NCBI GenBank assembly: GCA_027946365.1
Contig: JAPEUQ010000006.1
Location: 1-64,000, forward strand
Direction: 5' to 3'
DNA: 64,000 nucleotides
From: Kalmusia sp. IMI 367209
Lineage: Eukaryota; Ascomycota; Dothideomycetes; Pleosporales; Didymosphaeriaceae
The notes under the pieces were generated by a model. It worked only from the letters and a program-made list of their open reading frames with translations, had not been told where the DNA came from and did not search any database. Below are positions 23,419 through 36,969 of this stretch, piece after piece. The position numbers were made by a program, and so were the translations under genes. Positions within the stretch are counted from its first letter, which is position 1, and each line of letters opens with the position of its first letter.

Positions 23419-26400
23419 TAGTTCTTTAGCCCAAAGAATATTTCATTATAGAGGTAAAGCTATATTAGTAGGATAATTTCTATTAGTTCTTAGGTTGCTA
23501 TCGCCCTTTATACCTTCTTATAAAACCACCAAACGTTTTACGCTTATTAATAAAATTAGTCATCGCGGGTTTATTACTATATCTTATTCTTAATATGCTA
23601 GGTTAAATTTGGATTGTATTATTTCCCCTTATAATACTCTGAAAAGGTTGGCTTATAAGCCTTACGTAAGGTCTAGCGTCCGATATTCTTATAACGTAAA
23701 CGATATTTTAGTAGCTAAGAGTAAGTAGTTTATTTAAGTGTTTTACCTTATGCTAATTACTTATAGTGCGATCTGTTAGTCGCTCTTAAGCTAAAATTTA
23801 AGTTAAACTAGATGAGGCTGAGAAAGCTTAAGAGGTAGCGCTAGATATATTAGCTACTATTTATACTAAGGTGGCGAGGCTTCGGAAATAAAAGGAATTT
23901 CTTAATAAATAGGAGGATTATTAGTCCATGATTCTAGAGGCGGAGTTAGATTAAAAAAAGGCGGATTTATAGGCTACTAGCCTATAGGATAGCCTAGAGG
24001 AGGTAGGAGTTAGCCTAGACATTATTTATACCTCTAGTAGTAACGTTGTTCTTTTAATTTATAGCTAGATAATTTAGATCTTAGTCTATTATCTTTTAGT
24101 TTTCTTTATAAGATTAGTTTAGCTGGTACTCCTCTAGCTTCTTAGGGTAATTAAGGTTTTCTTCTAATTTCTATATATCGTTCTATGGATTTCCATTCTT
24201 GTCTATCCTAGCCTATCTAACCTAATAATAGTTTTTTCCATTTTAGTAGTAGTAGTCTATTATACATGAGACTTCTTATTCTTCTCTATCCTTATATATA
24301 TCTGCTTCGTACACTATGGGTTGCGCATCCTGAGGTGCCTTTTCTAGTAGTGCCACATAGAAGATAGGGTGGATTTTTATAGATTCTAGTAGCTTTAATT
24401 AGTATATAACTAGTATGATTTATTCTATTATCTCATACGGTCTGATTTTTAAGTGGTTAAGTTTTCTAGAAGGTTATTTACTAGCTATGTTTTTATAGTA
24501 GCTAGACTTTCTCTCTCTTTTCTAGTGGGGGCGTAGCCTTTCGCTTATAATTATAGTATTTCTTTATTTAGAGTTATAGGAACGTGGCGTTATTTTTTAA
24601 TATATTATATATTTATATAATCCTTTTCGTCTAATTTTCTCTATCTATACTTTATAATTCTATTACCTTAGGTACCTAGTATACTTTTGGTGTGAACCCA
24701 TAATTTACATAGAATAGCGTAACTCCTATAGCGCTATATTGTAAGCTGTTATAGGCCAACTAGGCTATGGGGAGTAGTCCCACCTAGTTATTTTATTAGT
24801 AGTTTAAGTAGTATCTTAGATATTATTCTACTATTTAGTTTATACGTTTAGTTTGTCCGTCTATTTAGGGGTAGTATACTATAGATATATTATGCTTAAT
24901 TTTAATTAGTCCGATCACCATTACCTATAGTTTTAAAATAAATCTAACGTCCTAGTCCGTAATAATCTTATCTAATATCCTATAGTAGGCTACTACTATT
25001 AATAAGAATCTAAAAGCTATTTATTCTACTTTACTAGTTTCTCTATATAGGAGGAAGTAGCTATACTTCGTTATTTTATTAATAATTACTATGATTCCGT
25101 TATATTTTACCCCGTTATTAGGGTCTTTAGATTTTAATAACTATATAATGAAGTCTATTATCACCGTTCCCTATAATCATTTAGGGTTTCCACTAGTTAG
25201 AGTTCCCTATAAGGTATATATCATTTAGGTTTATTTCGGTGATAATTGGTATAGTTATAGAGGACCTTAGTAACTATCTATTTTACTTTTAGAAAGTAGT
25301 AGCTTTGTATGAGTCGCTCTAAAGTTCTTTTAATTCCTAATATTTATATACTAATATTTTATAGAATTATCTAATAAATTCTTATTATATCTTTTTAGAA
25401 TATAGATTCGATTAAAGACTTTTATTAGTCCTATCTTAGTAGTAGTTCCTTTTAGTAGATGATTTAAGTCTTCTATCATCTATTCTATTTCTTATTAAAT
25501 CTATTCTTCCTACTTACTAGTTTAGAGTTCTATTAAGGCTACTAGTTTAAAATAGTTATAGATTATATTTCCTTTATTATTGTATGTTAGTAAGGTTGCT
25601 AAAACTTAGGTTATTCCTTATAGATCTGGTCTCCTACTTAGGTATTAGCCCTTAAGTTATCTATTTCTTTAGTATAGATGATTTTAAAGTTAAATATAGT
25701 TAATTATTCTATCTATCTAGTTTGTCGTTAGTTTAGGACCTTAGTTATTATAAATCCAGTGAGGTTTTTATAGTCTAAATAAACTAGAATCTAATATTTT
25801 ACCCCTTAGAGATATATCCTCTATTCCTTAAATGCTATAAATATGACTAGCATTTCTTTATTATATATATTATAGTTTAACTCTGGTGGTTTTATCTTTT
25901 ATAAGTAATATTCTATTAGGTGTTTTTATTTATTTGTGGGTCTCTCTAGAGTAGGTATGTCTTAATAACGAAGTTAAATACATTCATTTTTAAGATTATT
26001 AGTAATTATAGGTTAAAGATTTATAGTACTAGATACTTTATAAATTTCTTCTTTAGAGTATTTATTACCGTCGCGTATTTCTTAGTCTATTTAAAAGGGG
26101 TATCCTTTTTATTAGTTTTATTAAGGGATTGGTTATTTTGGACTAATATAGAATGAATTTTCTATAAAAGTTATAGAATCCTAGGAAGGATTATACTTTC
26201 TTAACGTTTTTGGCTCTAGCTATTTAAGGATATCTTTAACCTTTACTAGTTCTACCTTAATTTTCCCTAGTTCTATTATATATCTTAGAAAGATAGTTAT
26301 AGTTACACTAAATTCATATTTTTAGAGTTTAAGGTAAAGTTTAGCGTCTCTTATTTACTAGAGGACTTTATTTACCTATCGCTTATATTCTTCTAATTTC

Positions 26401-29400
26401 TCTAAATAGATTAAGACGTCGTCTAGATAGGCCATAGCGTATCTTTTTAGGTAGTCTTTAAGGATAGTATTTATTTACTACTAGAAGAAGGCTAGTGTGT
26501 TTATGAGACTAAATAGTATTATATTCTATTTATATAGCCCCATTTTAGTGCGGAAGGTTATCTTCTATTTATATTCTTTCTTTATTCTAATCTAGTGGTA
26601 TACGTTTTTATATCTAGTTAGGTAAAACATTTGGCGTATCTTAATTAGTCTTAAAGATCTAATATTAAGGGTAGGGATACTTATCCTTAATAGTGATATT
26701 ATTCGTTTTTTAGTAATCTATATAAAAGCGTAGTATAGGGTCGTCCTTTTTTATAGTAAAGGTAACCCCATAGGCCGCTAAGAAAGTAGATTCTTAGATA
26801 TACCCTTAGGCTATATATTTAGTAACTATACTTTGAATGATTTCGTCCTCTTATATTATTATCTTATAGATAGGTCTCTACGTGGGTTGCTTCCCTTCTA
26901 TATAATTAATCTTATAGTCCCATTCCGCGTATTCTAGTAGATAATCTAGTAGTTCTAGAAGATTTTCTTATATTCCTAATAAACGTTAGAATTCCTTCCT
27001 TTCTAGACTCCTTATTTACTAAGAGGCGATAAGGGTACTCTATTTATTATTTCTACTAGTTAATCGTTAGGTTAACTTATTTTAGCTAGGGTAGTCTAAG
27101 AATGACGTCTTAAAGATTATTAATCTAGGTGACGTCCATAGTTATATTTCTTATTTCCAATCCTTAGGATAGGAATAATCCTTTCCTTATTTCTTTTATT
27201 ACTTATTCCTAGAACAGTAACCCTTTAATCTCTAGAAGGATATTAGGGTTTCTTTTTAGTTAGATTTATATTCTTATTTCTATATAAATTCTTTAGAGAT
27301 AAAGTTTTTATTACTCCGCTATTAATTATTACCCTTATGGGCCATCTATAGTATTCAGCCTCTAGCATTAGGTGAATTCCTTTTATTCCCTTAAGGGTTT
27401 CCTTCCCTTTATGCTAGTATTTAGTCTAGATCTTTTTTTCTACGTGTTTTAGGTATTTGTTTTCTAGATATTCATACTATAGTCTTCCCATGACACATTC
27501 TATCAGTAGTAAGGGTCCTAGTATAAAGATAAGATATCCTTCTTATTTCTTCTTAGGATACTATCTATATACTTTTTTCTGGTGATAATATCGGTGTACG
27601 GATCCCTAAAGACCCTAGTTAAATATACTTAATATTTTATTTTTAATGCTAAGTGTAATAATAAGTACTTATTACTAATATATAAGACCTATGAAATTTT
27701 ATAATATATGGGATGTTTTATATTTACTTAGGGTCATCTTTCTTATTAGATTCTTCTTCTATTACTACATTATGTTCCTAGATTAGAATCTAATATTTTA
27801 CTAGAATTTAAGGTATATATACTTTATTAATCTATTTAACTTCTCTAGCTATACTATGCTATTCTAAATTATTAAGAGGTTTATCTACTAGAATCTTATT
27901 TCGTTCTACCTATTTCTGGAAATCCGTGAACTTAGTATTTCTAGGGTACTTAATTTTCTATTCCTTATATACCTTATAGATGTTCTGTTCTAGTAAGGCT
28001 TATTTAAAGAATTTCTATTTTTAATCATTTCCTGGAGTAACTGTAAACCTTAGGGTTAAGCTATCTACTATACTAGTCTAGTAGGCTAAAAATATTCTAC
28101 TCCTCTAATTTAGATATTCTTTATAGGGGTGTTATTTCCTTTTTAAGTAATTAGGGATAAGTATAGCTCGTTTTCCTCCAATTCTTCTTCTAACTTATTT
28201 ATTTCCTTAGAGTTAGATAGGTCGTCGGGAATTTGGGCGTCTTATTCTTTTCTATTTATAGTAAGACGTTCTTTAGTCTATTTTAGCTAGTATTCTATAA
28301 CCTCTTTTATACTTTTATAGACGTTATAGTCATCCTTTAAACACTTAGCTTAATAAGTTATTTTATATTCCTAATTTCTAGCTAATTAGTCTTTAGATTT
28401 CTTTTAGTTTCTTTCTCCTAGACTTTTACCGTTGGTGTTTCTTTTATTAGGGCAGTTTCTGGCTATATAGCCTTTCTTTTTATATCTAAAATATACTTTT
28501 TCTTTCCTTAGCTAGTCCTTCTATAGATCTATCTTTTTTATTATTTTAAGGCTTTCTGTCTTCTTTATTAGTATTAAGGATTATTAGGTCTCCTATATTA
28601 GAGTTAAGTTTAGACTTTCCTTTTATCTCTTAGCTATTTTCCCGTTGATTGTCCTGCTTTTAGAGGTATAATTTATTATTTACTTAGATAGCCTATTAGA
28701 TTATTATAGGGAGTGTCGTAGGTTTTCTATATAGATTATTTTATAATAGATATCCGCTTCAGGCCTTTATAGAACCTAGTTATTAAGGCTTATTCTCCTA
28801 GTCTGATACTAAAGTGGCTAACTATTTAAATATAAATATATATACTACTACTATCTTAGTTTAGTGTAGTTATAATAATCTTCGTTCCGTCATTTATTTA
28901 GCGTTTATGTTATTAAGGTCCTACAGAGTTTCCATTTAAAGTACTTATAACTTTAAAATATTAAGTTAGTCTCCGTTTTCTTCCGCTTTCTATATTTATG
29001 CGGAAATCTATTAGGAATCTATTAAACTAATTTATAGCTTATCCTATAAAGTAGGTAACTATATAAGCCACCTTTACTTCTTTAGTCTCTAGGAAGTCGC
29101 GGTTTAAATCTAAGTATAGAGATATTAAGATAAGGAATCCTCTTAGCTTACTTTAGGTTCCATTAAACTTCTTAGGTTCTACTAGTTTAAGGGGGTGGTT
29201 TTAGAGTTATATTTTAATCTTATCTAGTTATTATTTTATTTCTCCTTCTCCTTCCCCTTCTTCTTTTTTTTCTTAAGCTACTAATAGAGCTTTAATCTAT
29301 TTAACTATCTTATTATAGACTTCTTTTTATTTCTTGCTTTCCTCTCTAAGACGATTAATTTATATTTTTATCTAAGTATATTCTATATTATCCGTGGGTG

Positions 29401-29497
29401 TCACCTTAAGTAATCCTAATGGAGTGGTAGGTATTATTATTAGTAGGGGTGCAACCTAATATATCTATAGTAGGTCCTTAAGACACGATCATTAAAG

Positions 29498-29936
29498 TGT
29501 AACAGGGTAGCTATGAGGCTGTCTTAAAGGGGTTAAGTGGGAAATGAGGGCGTGTAGGGTTATATAGTTATAAGGGGTGAATATTAATTAACTACTATAA
29601 GTATTAATTACTAATAAGATTAATAGTAGTCTTCCGTAAGAAACTACTTATAAGAGAACTTAATGGATTAACGATAAGGATTATTAGTAGTCACCTATTA
29701 TCTCTATATACTACTATCTAAGGTTGGCTCTATAGACTCTATAGACAGAGCCTATAGAGTCAGCTCTACGGGCTCTATAGATAGAGCCTATAGAGCCGTT
29801 ACGTAATCGCATCACATATCTATATTATACTTAGTATCACTCCCGTGATCGTAATATCGGTCCTTCTAATCCTATTAATTATTACTACTAATACTATTAT
29901 TGTCGTAATTCTATTACGGTAGTAGTAGCCGTAATA
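29498..29936 (-). repeat. 5' LTR of the nested Gypsy
   Basis: It begins TGTAACAGGG on the plus strand and is followed directly by the target duplication GTCTT. It shows the same palindrome (about 29725-29800) as the other LTR. Differences between the pair look like C/T and G/A changes. Confidence 0.9.
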
Positions 29937-30818
29937 GTCTTCCTACTATTAGAGCGTAGCGCGTATTCTTATAAGAATATTAAAAACACTTTTCTAACTT
30001 AATAGAGCTTAAAAACTATATTCCCTAATACTATATCTTATAGGATTTACTAGTTTATTAATTATATCTAGTTAGGAGTGAGCTTTAGTGCCAGCGTATC
30101 TAGAAAGTTATATACTATAAGCTCTCCTTTAATATTAGTAATCTTATAAGTCTTTACTTTATTATAGATAAGCTATTAGTCTTTATACTAAGCCTTAGAA
30201 CTTTATCTACTATACTTAGTCTTATCTAGGTAAGCTTAATACTATACTTATATAAGGTTTTTAATATTAGCTTCGGTTAGCGTAAGGTCTTATTTTAAAA
30301 CTTAGATAAGATTTTAAAAGATTATCTTCTTTTCACTAACTAGTTTAATTATTATAAATACTAGAAAATTAGATGATACTATTATATATACCTAATTTTA
30401 TATATTTTAAATTTTTAAGAACTATATTAACCATTCTACTATAAATCCTCTATATTTTACGAGCTTAGTATTATATGCTCTAAGCTAGCCTTCTATTACG
30501 TTAGGAATCTTATTATTAATATCTACTAAACGATTAGGTCGCTTTAGCTAAATATTATTAATTAACTTAGCGTCTTTAGCGTTAGGGTCGATTTTTTCCT
30601 AGATTCCCTATAGATAGTATAAAATTAGAGCTATATAAACTAGTATAGCCAGCTTACCTAATTTATAAGCTAATATTAGCCTACTAGAATTATTAAATTA
30701 GATATAGATATACTTATTTATATAAATTAAGGATTAGATAGAGTAGCTAAATTAGTAATTCCAGTATTAAAAGTATATAGGAGAACTTTTCTATATTCTA
30801 AAGCGCCGGGCTTATAAC

Positions 30819-31036
30819 TATAGAGGAATAAATAAACTAGAAATCACTATAATTTAGTAAGTAAATTAATTAGATTACTCTATAAGAAAAGGTTACCTAC
30901 CTAGCTAGTATATATAAGAGCTTAGAATAAAATATTCTAAGCTCCATATAATACTTTAGAAGCTTAGGGTCATGGGTTTCATAATCAAAAATGACGCTTA
31001 GTCCATAGTACTTAATAGAGTCTCATTTCCTCAACA
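30819..31036 (-). repeat. 5' LTR of Copia copy 2
   Basis: This 218 bp sequence is homologous to 4584-4806. It ends CCTCAACA and is followed by the target duplication TAACT. The primer-binding site lies at 30809-30818. Confidence 0.85.
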
Positions 31037-31041
31037 TAACT

Positions 31042-34000
31042 ATATATAATATTAAAGGGCCACCTAAAGAGATATAAATTATATAGTCTTCTATAATTAT
31101 ACTAGTTTCCTTAGAATAGTATTAATTACCTTTTTAAAATCTTCTAAATCCTTTTATATTTAATATTAGTGTAGACTTTATTAATAGTCACTCTAATCTA
31201 GTAACTAAATCTAGTCTATATAGTTATTTAATCTTATAATAGCTTAAGCTTTACTTACTTAAGTGCCTTCGTAACTCGAAAATATATAAAACTACTATAA
31301 GCTCTATATCTAAAAAAGTTTACTTATTTTATATATAGTAATCTAGATGTCTACCACCTTATTATTATTACTATTTAAGTAACGCGTCTAGTCTAATCTT
31401 ACTATACTAAGAAGGATTTTATATATCTAGGCGACGCTCTTATCACCTAATAACTTATAGATAAACTCCTAGTTATTACTTCCTATTACTAGAACGATAC
31501 CTTTAGCACTTACCTAGTATATAATACCCTAAAGCTTCTATCCCTATAGTAGTACTATATATTTATTAGGGGTAATTATATCTACGTTCTTTAGATTTAC
31601 TATTATTATCTACTCTAGCTTATATACCTCAAGCGCCTGCTCTATATTTAAGTATAGAGTCTCCTACTACCCTCTCTTATATTACCTTTTAAGCATTTCG
31701 CGGACTAGGCGGACAATCCTATAATTTTTATATAATATAGCTATCTTTAACTAGACTCTATATATGTATTATATAAAATCTATAAGGGCTCTAATATATA
31801 TATTATTATCTATAGAAAGATAGTAGGACTAATAGTAGTAAATGATTAGATAGTAAAGTTAATTTTAATATATATATTTTTATAGATAAAGTAGAAGCTA
31901 AATAATATATAAATAGTAGTTATTAATATAAGATCGCGCGGCTTACGCGGCGTACCTAGCCTAGTAGAAAAGAAGAAAAATATTTCGGTAAGATAGAGAG
32001 ATTACTATTTATAATAATTTATTAATGAAGGAGAACTATAACTTAATATAGCTACTACTATAATAGGCTTATTTTTAATAAATAATATATATACCGTATC
32101 CTCTCTCTTTATTTAAGTTAAATAACTTTTAATTAGAGTATACGCTAAGCCTTACTTAGATAATCTTATTAAATTAATTTAATAAGTTTATTAAAGTATA
32201 AATCCTTTATATTACTCTCTTTTATACGTCTTCTTAAGTTATAAAGTAGGAGAGAACCGTTACTATTTTATTATTTACTATCCTTTTTGGCTATTACACC
32301 TTCTACTATAAATCTAGTATAATAATAGCCTTCTATAGTTACTACTAGTCCCTAATAGGCCCTAGTAGTATATAATAATAGATTTTATTATTAATCTATC
32401 TCTAAGTTAGTTTATAGAAATTATATATAACTTAATCCTAGTTATTATTAATTAATTTTTAAAGATAACTTATTATATTTCTATTTATATGGACTGGGAC
32501 GGTACTAACCTAGCCTAGGCCTAGATCTATAAGGTTATAAGGCTTTATAATAATCTAGAGACGATACTATTAAATAGAGGACTAGTAATAAGATTATATT
32601 TCTAGAATACGTTTTACTACTATTTTAATTTAAGGCGAGTCCTAACGTCGGCCTTCTACCCTAGATAGATAAATGAACTAAATACTAAAATTAGATTTTT
32701 AAATAGTATCTTTATATCTTCTATTTACTTAAATAGGATAATTAGGCTTTATAAATCTCTTTAGTAGAGTTTATATATAATAATAGTTAATATTTATCTA
32801 TTAAGTATATACTTTTCTAAGTTTACTTTAGATATAACTCAACTAAGCTAAACTAACCTATTAGCCCCTAGGAGATAGCAGAAAGCCTAAAGGCTTCTAA
32901 ATAATTAAAAAACTATTTAGTATTAGAATAAAGATATAAAAAAGCTAGAAATAATATAAGAATACTAAAGAAGATAGTAAATAAAAAAGACTACCTCTTA
33001 AGCTAAAAAGAGAGATAAAGTCTAGATATCTAATTAATATATAAAATCTATAAAACTAAGTAAAAAGTTTAACTGGAAATTTCTAGGACTAGAGATAGTA
33101 AAAGAATATATTAGTTTACTATTAACTATCTATAGGATTAACCTACTAGAGTTAGGCAGAAGTCTATTTAGTATTTTATTTCTTTTTATTAGAACTCTAT
33201 AAATTTTATAAGTTCTTTCCTTATTTATAAGAACCTATTAGCAACACTTTACACTAACTAGAGGATAATATATATAAAATTAATTATATTATTAATAGAT
33301 AATAGAGAGAGTTAAGATAATAGGAATATCTAATTAAATAGATAGATTATAACGAAAGTAAAAACTTTTAAAAGACTAATATTTTAATCTTTAGAAACGC
33401 ACTAAAAGAATATTGAAAAAATTTAAAGTCTCTCTAAAAGATTAATAATAGAAATTCCTATAGTAAAAAAGAGGCTACGGACGTCCTCTAAAAAGGGAAG
33501 AATAAACTAGATTTTACTAAAGACTATTAGCGTCTATTAAGACCTATTAAGACCCTCTATAAAGTAACGAACCTTAATAAGTCTTATAGTATATAACTAT
33601 TTACCCTTTTATTCTAAAAATTCTTATATATCTTCTATAAAGAGTTTGGTAGAGGATCACCCTTAAAAGAAATAGAGTATTTTAGTAGGGGTAGATTATA
33701 TAAAGTTACCCGTTATAAAGTATAAAGATAAATTATAACTAGTAAAGAAAATTAATAGAATAGTTCTATTAGAAGACTTCTATATAGAATAGTATTAGAT
33801 AGATCCTATTAGACCCTACTAAAGCCACTTAGCCCCTATAGAGCCTAATAGTAGAAAAACCATTATAATAAGTCTACTAAGGCTAAGTAAAAACCTAGAG
33901 TATTATAATTAATTAAAAATCATAAATACTAAATCTAATACCTAGTAACTACTAAGTTATTTACTAAAGATATAATTAGGACCTATCTAAGTCTAATAGC

Positions 34001-36638
34001 ACTAGAGAGCGTCTAGAAATATCTTTTAAATGATTATCTACCACTTTAGGCTAAAGATAGTTAAGACGTTACTAATCTATTTATAAATTTAATAGTCACG
34101 CTTAATAATCTATATTATATTATTTTCTTTAGCGTAGTAATAAATTGTGGTATAAGTATTTAAAATCTTAAAAAGCTATTTAGTAATTTTAGACTTCTCC
34201 TTATTTTTAATATTACCCACGGATTATTAGAAGTGTTTAACTAAGGACCCTTAATAAGAAGATTAATAAGCTCTTTCTTCTTATAAACATATACAGTACT
34301 ATTATAAGTTATAGTAGAATCTATAGTTACGTGGCCAGCCTAAGTAGTATTTCTAACTTAACTTTTTTAGAAAGGTTAATTAACTTCATATAACGCTTAG
34401 AACTATTTATCTATACCTATTAGCGCCAGTTAGGATCCTATAGGGCCTATAGCCCCTTAGATAATCTCTTATCTTATAAGGGCTAATATTTATCTTTAAT
34501 ACTATATATTAGTCTTAAATTTTCTTTATACGACGCTATTTATTATTTAAACGCTTATAAATACGCTTGATAACATTTAACTACGTATAATAATTCTAGA
34601 GGTCTAACTAACTATTATAAAGCTAATAGTACTCATTATAACTATTATTATATAAAGTATAGTACGCTTTCTTATTTAAGATTAGAAAGATATTATTTAT
34701 AATCTTTTTATTTTATGTCTAGTATCTTTCACCTCTTTACTAAGTTAAATAGAAACTATTAGCGCCGGATTATATTTATTAGAGCTAGGTTAAGCTAAAC
34801 TACTACTACTAGATATAAAATTATTTATATTATCCTTAATAAATAAATACTTAAAAGGATCACCTTCTTTATATTAATTTTAGTAAGATAGGGAAGATTA
34901 GCTAATAGGAACTATCTAGTATTAGTAAAAACCTAATAGTATCTAATAGTATTTAATAGATCCTTATAGTCCCTTTTAGAATATAGAAAACTTAAGGATA
35001 CTATTTATTATATAATAAGCCTTCTTAGACTCCTAATAAGCCTTATATTATAGAAAGATTTTATCGCCTACTAGATTAGAGATACGGAATAGACGTTAAT
35101 TAGTACCTAAAGTAAAAACTTATAATAACTAGTCTAAAAAGTATCTTTAGTAATACTACTTATATACTCTATATAATAAAGTATTAACTTAATTAAATTA
35201 TACTCCTTATAGGACCACTTATATATAATGAAAGTAGATATAATTAGATTAAATCTATTAGAGGTAGAGGATAACTAATTAGGACTAATAGCGCCTATTA
35301 ACGCTAGCTAGGGCATCCCTAGTCTCTATAATTCTAGGTATACTCACCTAGAGATGAGAGAGTAAAAAGCGATAAATTAGATTATAGAAGTAAATACCTC
35401 CTATAAAAATATTAGTAATTTATACTATATATCTATATAGATAAAGGAACTTACTAATAAATTTTAAAAGTAGGAGAAACTAAGAAAAGATAAATAGATT
35501 AGAGTAAGCTAGAAATACATATAGGGCTTATATAGGCGGCCTATATAATATTAGTCTAAATTAGTATAGAGTGATAATAAAAGTAAGAGAAACTAAAATA
35601 AATAAAAATAGAATAATATAGAGATATATATATCTAATTATACTATCTATAGTTATATCTTAGTATACACCTATAGTCAGCCCTATAAGAGAGGATCTAT
35701 TTAGGACTACTAGCGTTACTTAAGGCCTAGTACGCCCTAGCCTATACTCTTAGAATAAGAATATACCTAGAAGGAGGATAATATTATATATTAAGGTCTA
35801 TAATACTTAGTAAGCGTTATCTAGTACTATTAGATGCTATCTAGACCTATTATATAATGCGGGGCTATATATTAGGAAAGTTAACTAACTTTAACCGTTA
35901 GTGATTCGTCTATCCTATAATCTACTATTAATTTCCTAAAGTTAAGGCTACACTACTATATTTAGTAACGTGATAACTCTATATATAATATATATAAGTT
36001 ATAATAAAAGTAACTTAATTAGTATACTTAATAGTAGTATTTTACATGAAATTATATATATTATATAGTATAATCTTCTTAATATACTTAGAAAGTAAAT
36101 AGTAAATTATAATAATTAATTTAAAATAAATAAGTTATATATACTTTATATATACTAAAGTAATATATATATATAATATTAAAAATAAAAATATTAATAT
36201 AGTATTATAATAAGATTAAAATAAAAGAAATTATTTATTTATACTATAGACTTATCGCCACGTAGATAAAATCTTAAAAATAGAAGATATAAAATCTTAA
36301 TATAATAATATATATATTATATCTATTATAAATATTATATATATATATACTATATATCTATAGTATATATGGGAAATATTAATACTATAAATACTCTTTT
36401 CCTTTTCTATAGAATATTATAGGCTAGCCCTAGAAGTATTATATTATAGATACCAATTAAAAGGTATGAATTCTAGCTGAGGTAGAAAAAGGGAAAAAAG
36501 AGATTCTTTACTTAAGTAGATATTCTCTCCTTACTAATCCCTTACTAAGGCTAGAGGCTACGCCCTAGTCTATTATATAGGTGAGGTTTTTATTAAGGCT
36601 ATAATAGCTATAAGGGACTATAACTAAAGAGGAGATTC
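31042..36638 (+). mobile_element. Second part of the split plus-strand Gypsy, largely unresolved
   Basis: The sequence continues the Gypsy interrupted at 16826 and ends in its 3' LTR. A purine tract AAAGAGGAGA lies at about 36626-36635, just before that LTR, supporting the plus orientation. At 5.6 kb it is longer than an integrase region needs, so other degraded insertions may be present. I could not assign domains: frames are full of stops on both strands and TA dinucleotides dominate. Confidence 0.5.
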
Positions 36639-36861
36639 TATAATAAAAATATTATAAAGTTATTATAGTATTAAGATATATTATACTAGAATTAATAGGG
36701 TTTAGTATACTAAGAAAGCTAAGTAAATAAGTTATATAAAACCTATACTATACGCTTCCCTTAGGGAAGTTAAGTATTATTTACTTAATATAACTAGAGT
36801 CATCCTTTTACTATTAATTTTAATGTGAAGTATATACTATTGCCTATAACTAGACCTTACA
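36639..36861 (+). repeat. 3' LTR of the split Gypsy; right border of the transposon block
   Basis: This 223 bp sequence is the inverted twin of 7073-7295. Its end ACCTTACA keeps the CA terminus. Sequence composition changes sharply to ordinary genic DNA within about 40 bases after it. Confidence 0.8.
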
Positions 36862-36969
36862 GGATATTAGATTCTAATAAATAGCTGTGGCTATACTAGT
36901 TAGGGACTACAGCCACCTGTCACCTATGAAACCTATTGAAGTAAAGTGTTCAGCATCGACTTGCCGCTA

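Larger units (their letters stand above)
22969..29936 (-). mobile_element. Ty3/Gypsy retrotransposon nested in Copia copy 2, younger and less degraded
   Basis: LTRs of 436 bp (22969-23404) and 439 bp (29498-29936) are flanked by GTCTT (22964-22968 and 29937-29941), and the Copia sequence resumes exactly after it. All domains are on the minus strand in Gypsy order. A gag zinc knuckle lies near 28450-28500, with cysteine and histidine positions partly turned into tyrosine. Reverse transcriptase has an intact YAMAYLDDV at 26415-26442. RNase H/connection is near 25730-25900, with ELNYNIYNKEML readable. Integrase core (DFI start, then VIINKITKYSYFL) is near 25030-25160. The polypurine tract AAGAGGGGGAA (minus strand) adjoins the 3' LTR. 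Base composition is visibly less AT-rich than around it, so it arrived later than its host. It is not intact: stops are frequent. Confidence 0.9.
16832..31036 (-). mobile_element. RIP-degraded Ty1/Copia retrotransposon, copy 2, full length with a Gypsy inserted in it
   Basis: LTRs at 16832-17056 and 30819-31036 bound the element, and both flanks carry TAACT (16827-16831 and 31037-31041), the 5 bp target duplication. The minus strand encodes it: reverse transcriptase YVDDILLL at 19621-19644 and the RNase H block DASFIDNP at about 19110-19135. Gag, protease and integrase lie towards the right. A purine-rich tract (minus strand, 17057-17066) adjoins the 3' LTR and a tRNA-like primer site adjoins the 5' LTR. 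Removing the nested Gypsy (22969-29936 plus one GTCTT copy) leaves about 7.2 kb, long for Copia. The extra length lies between RNase H and the 3' LTR. Confidence 0.88.
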
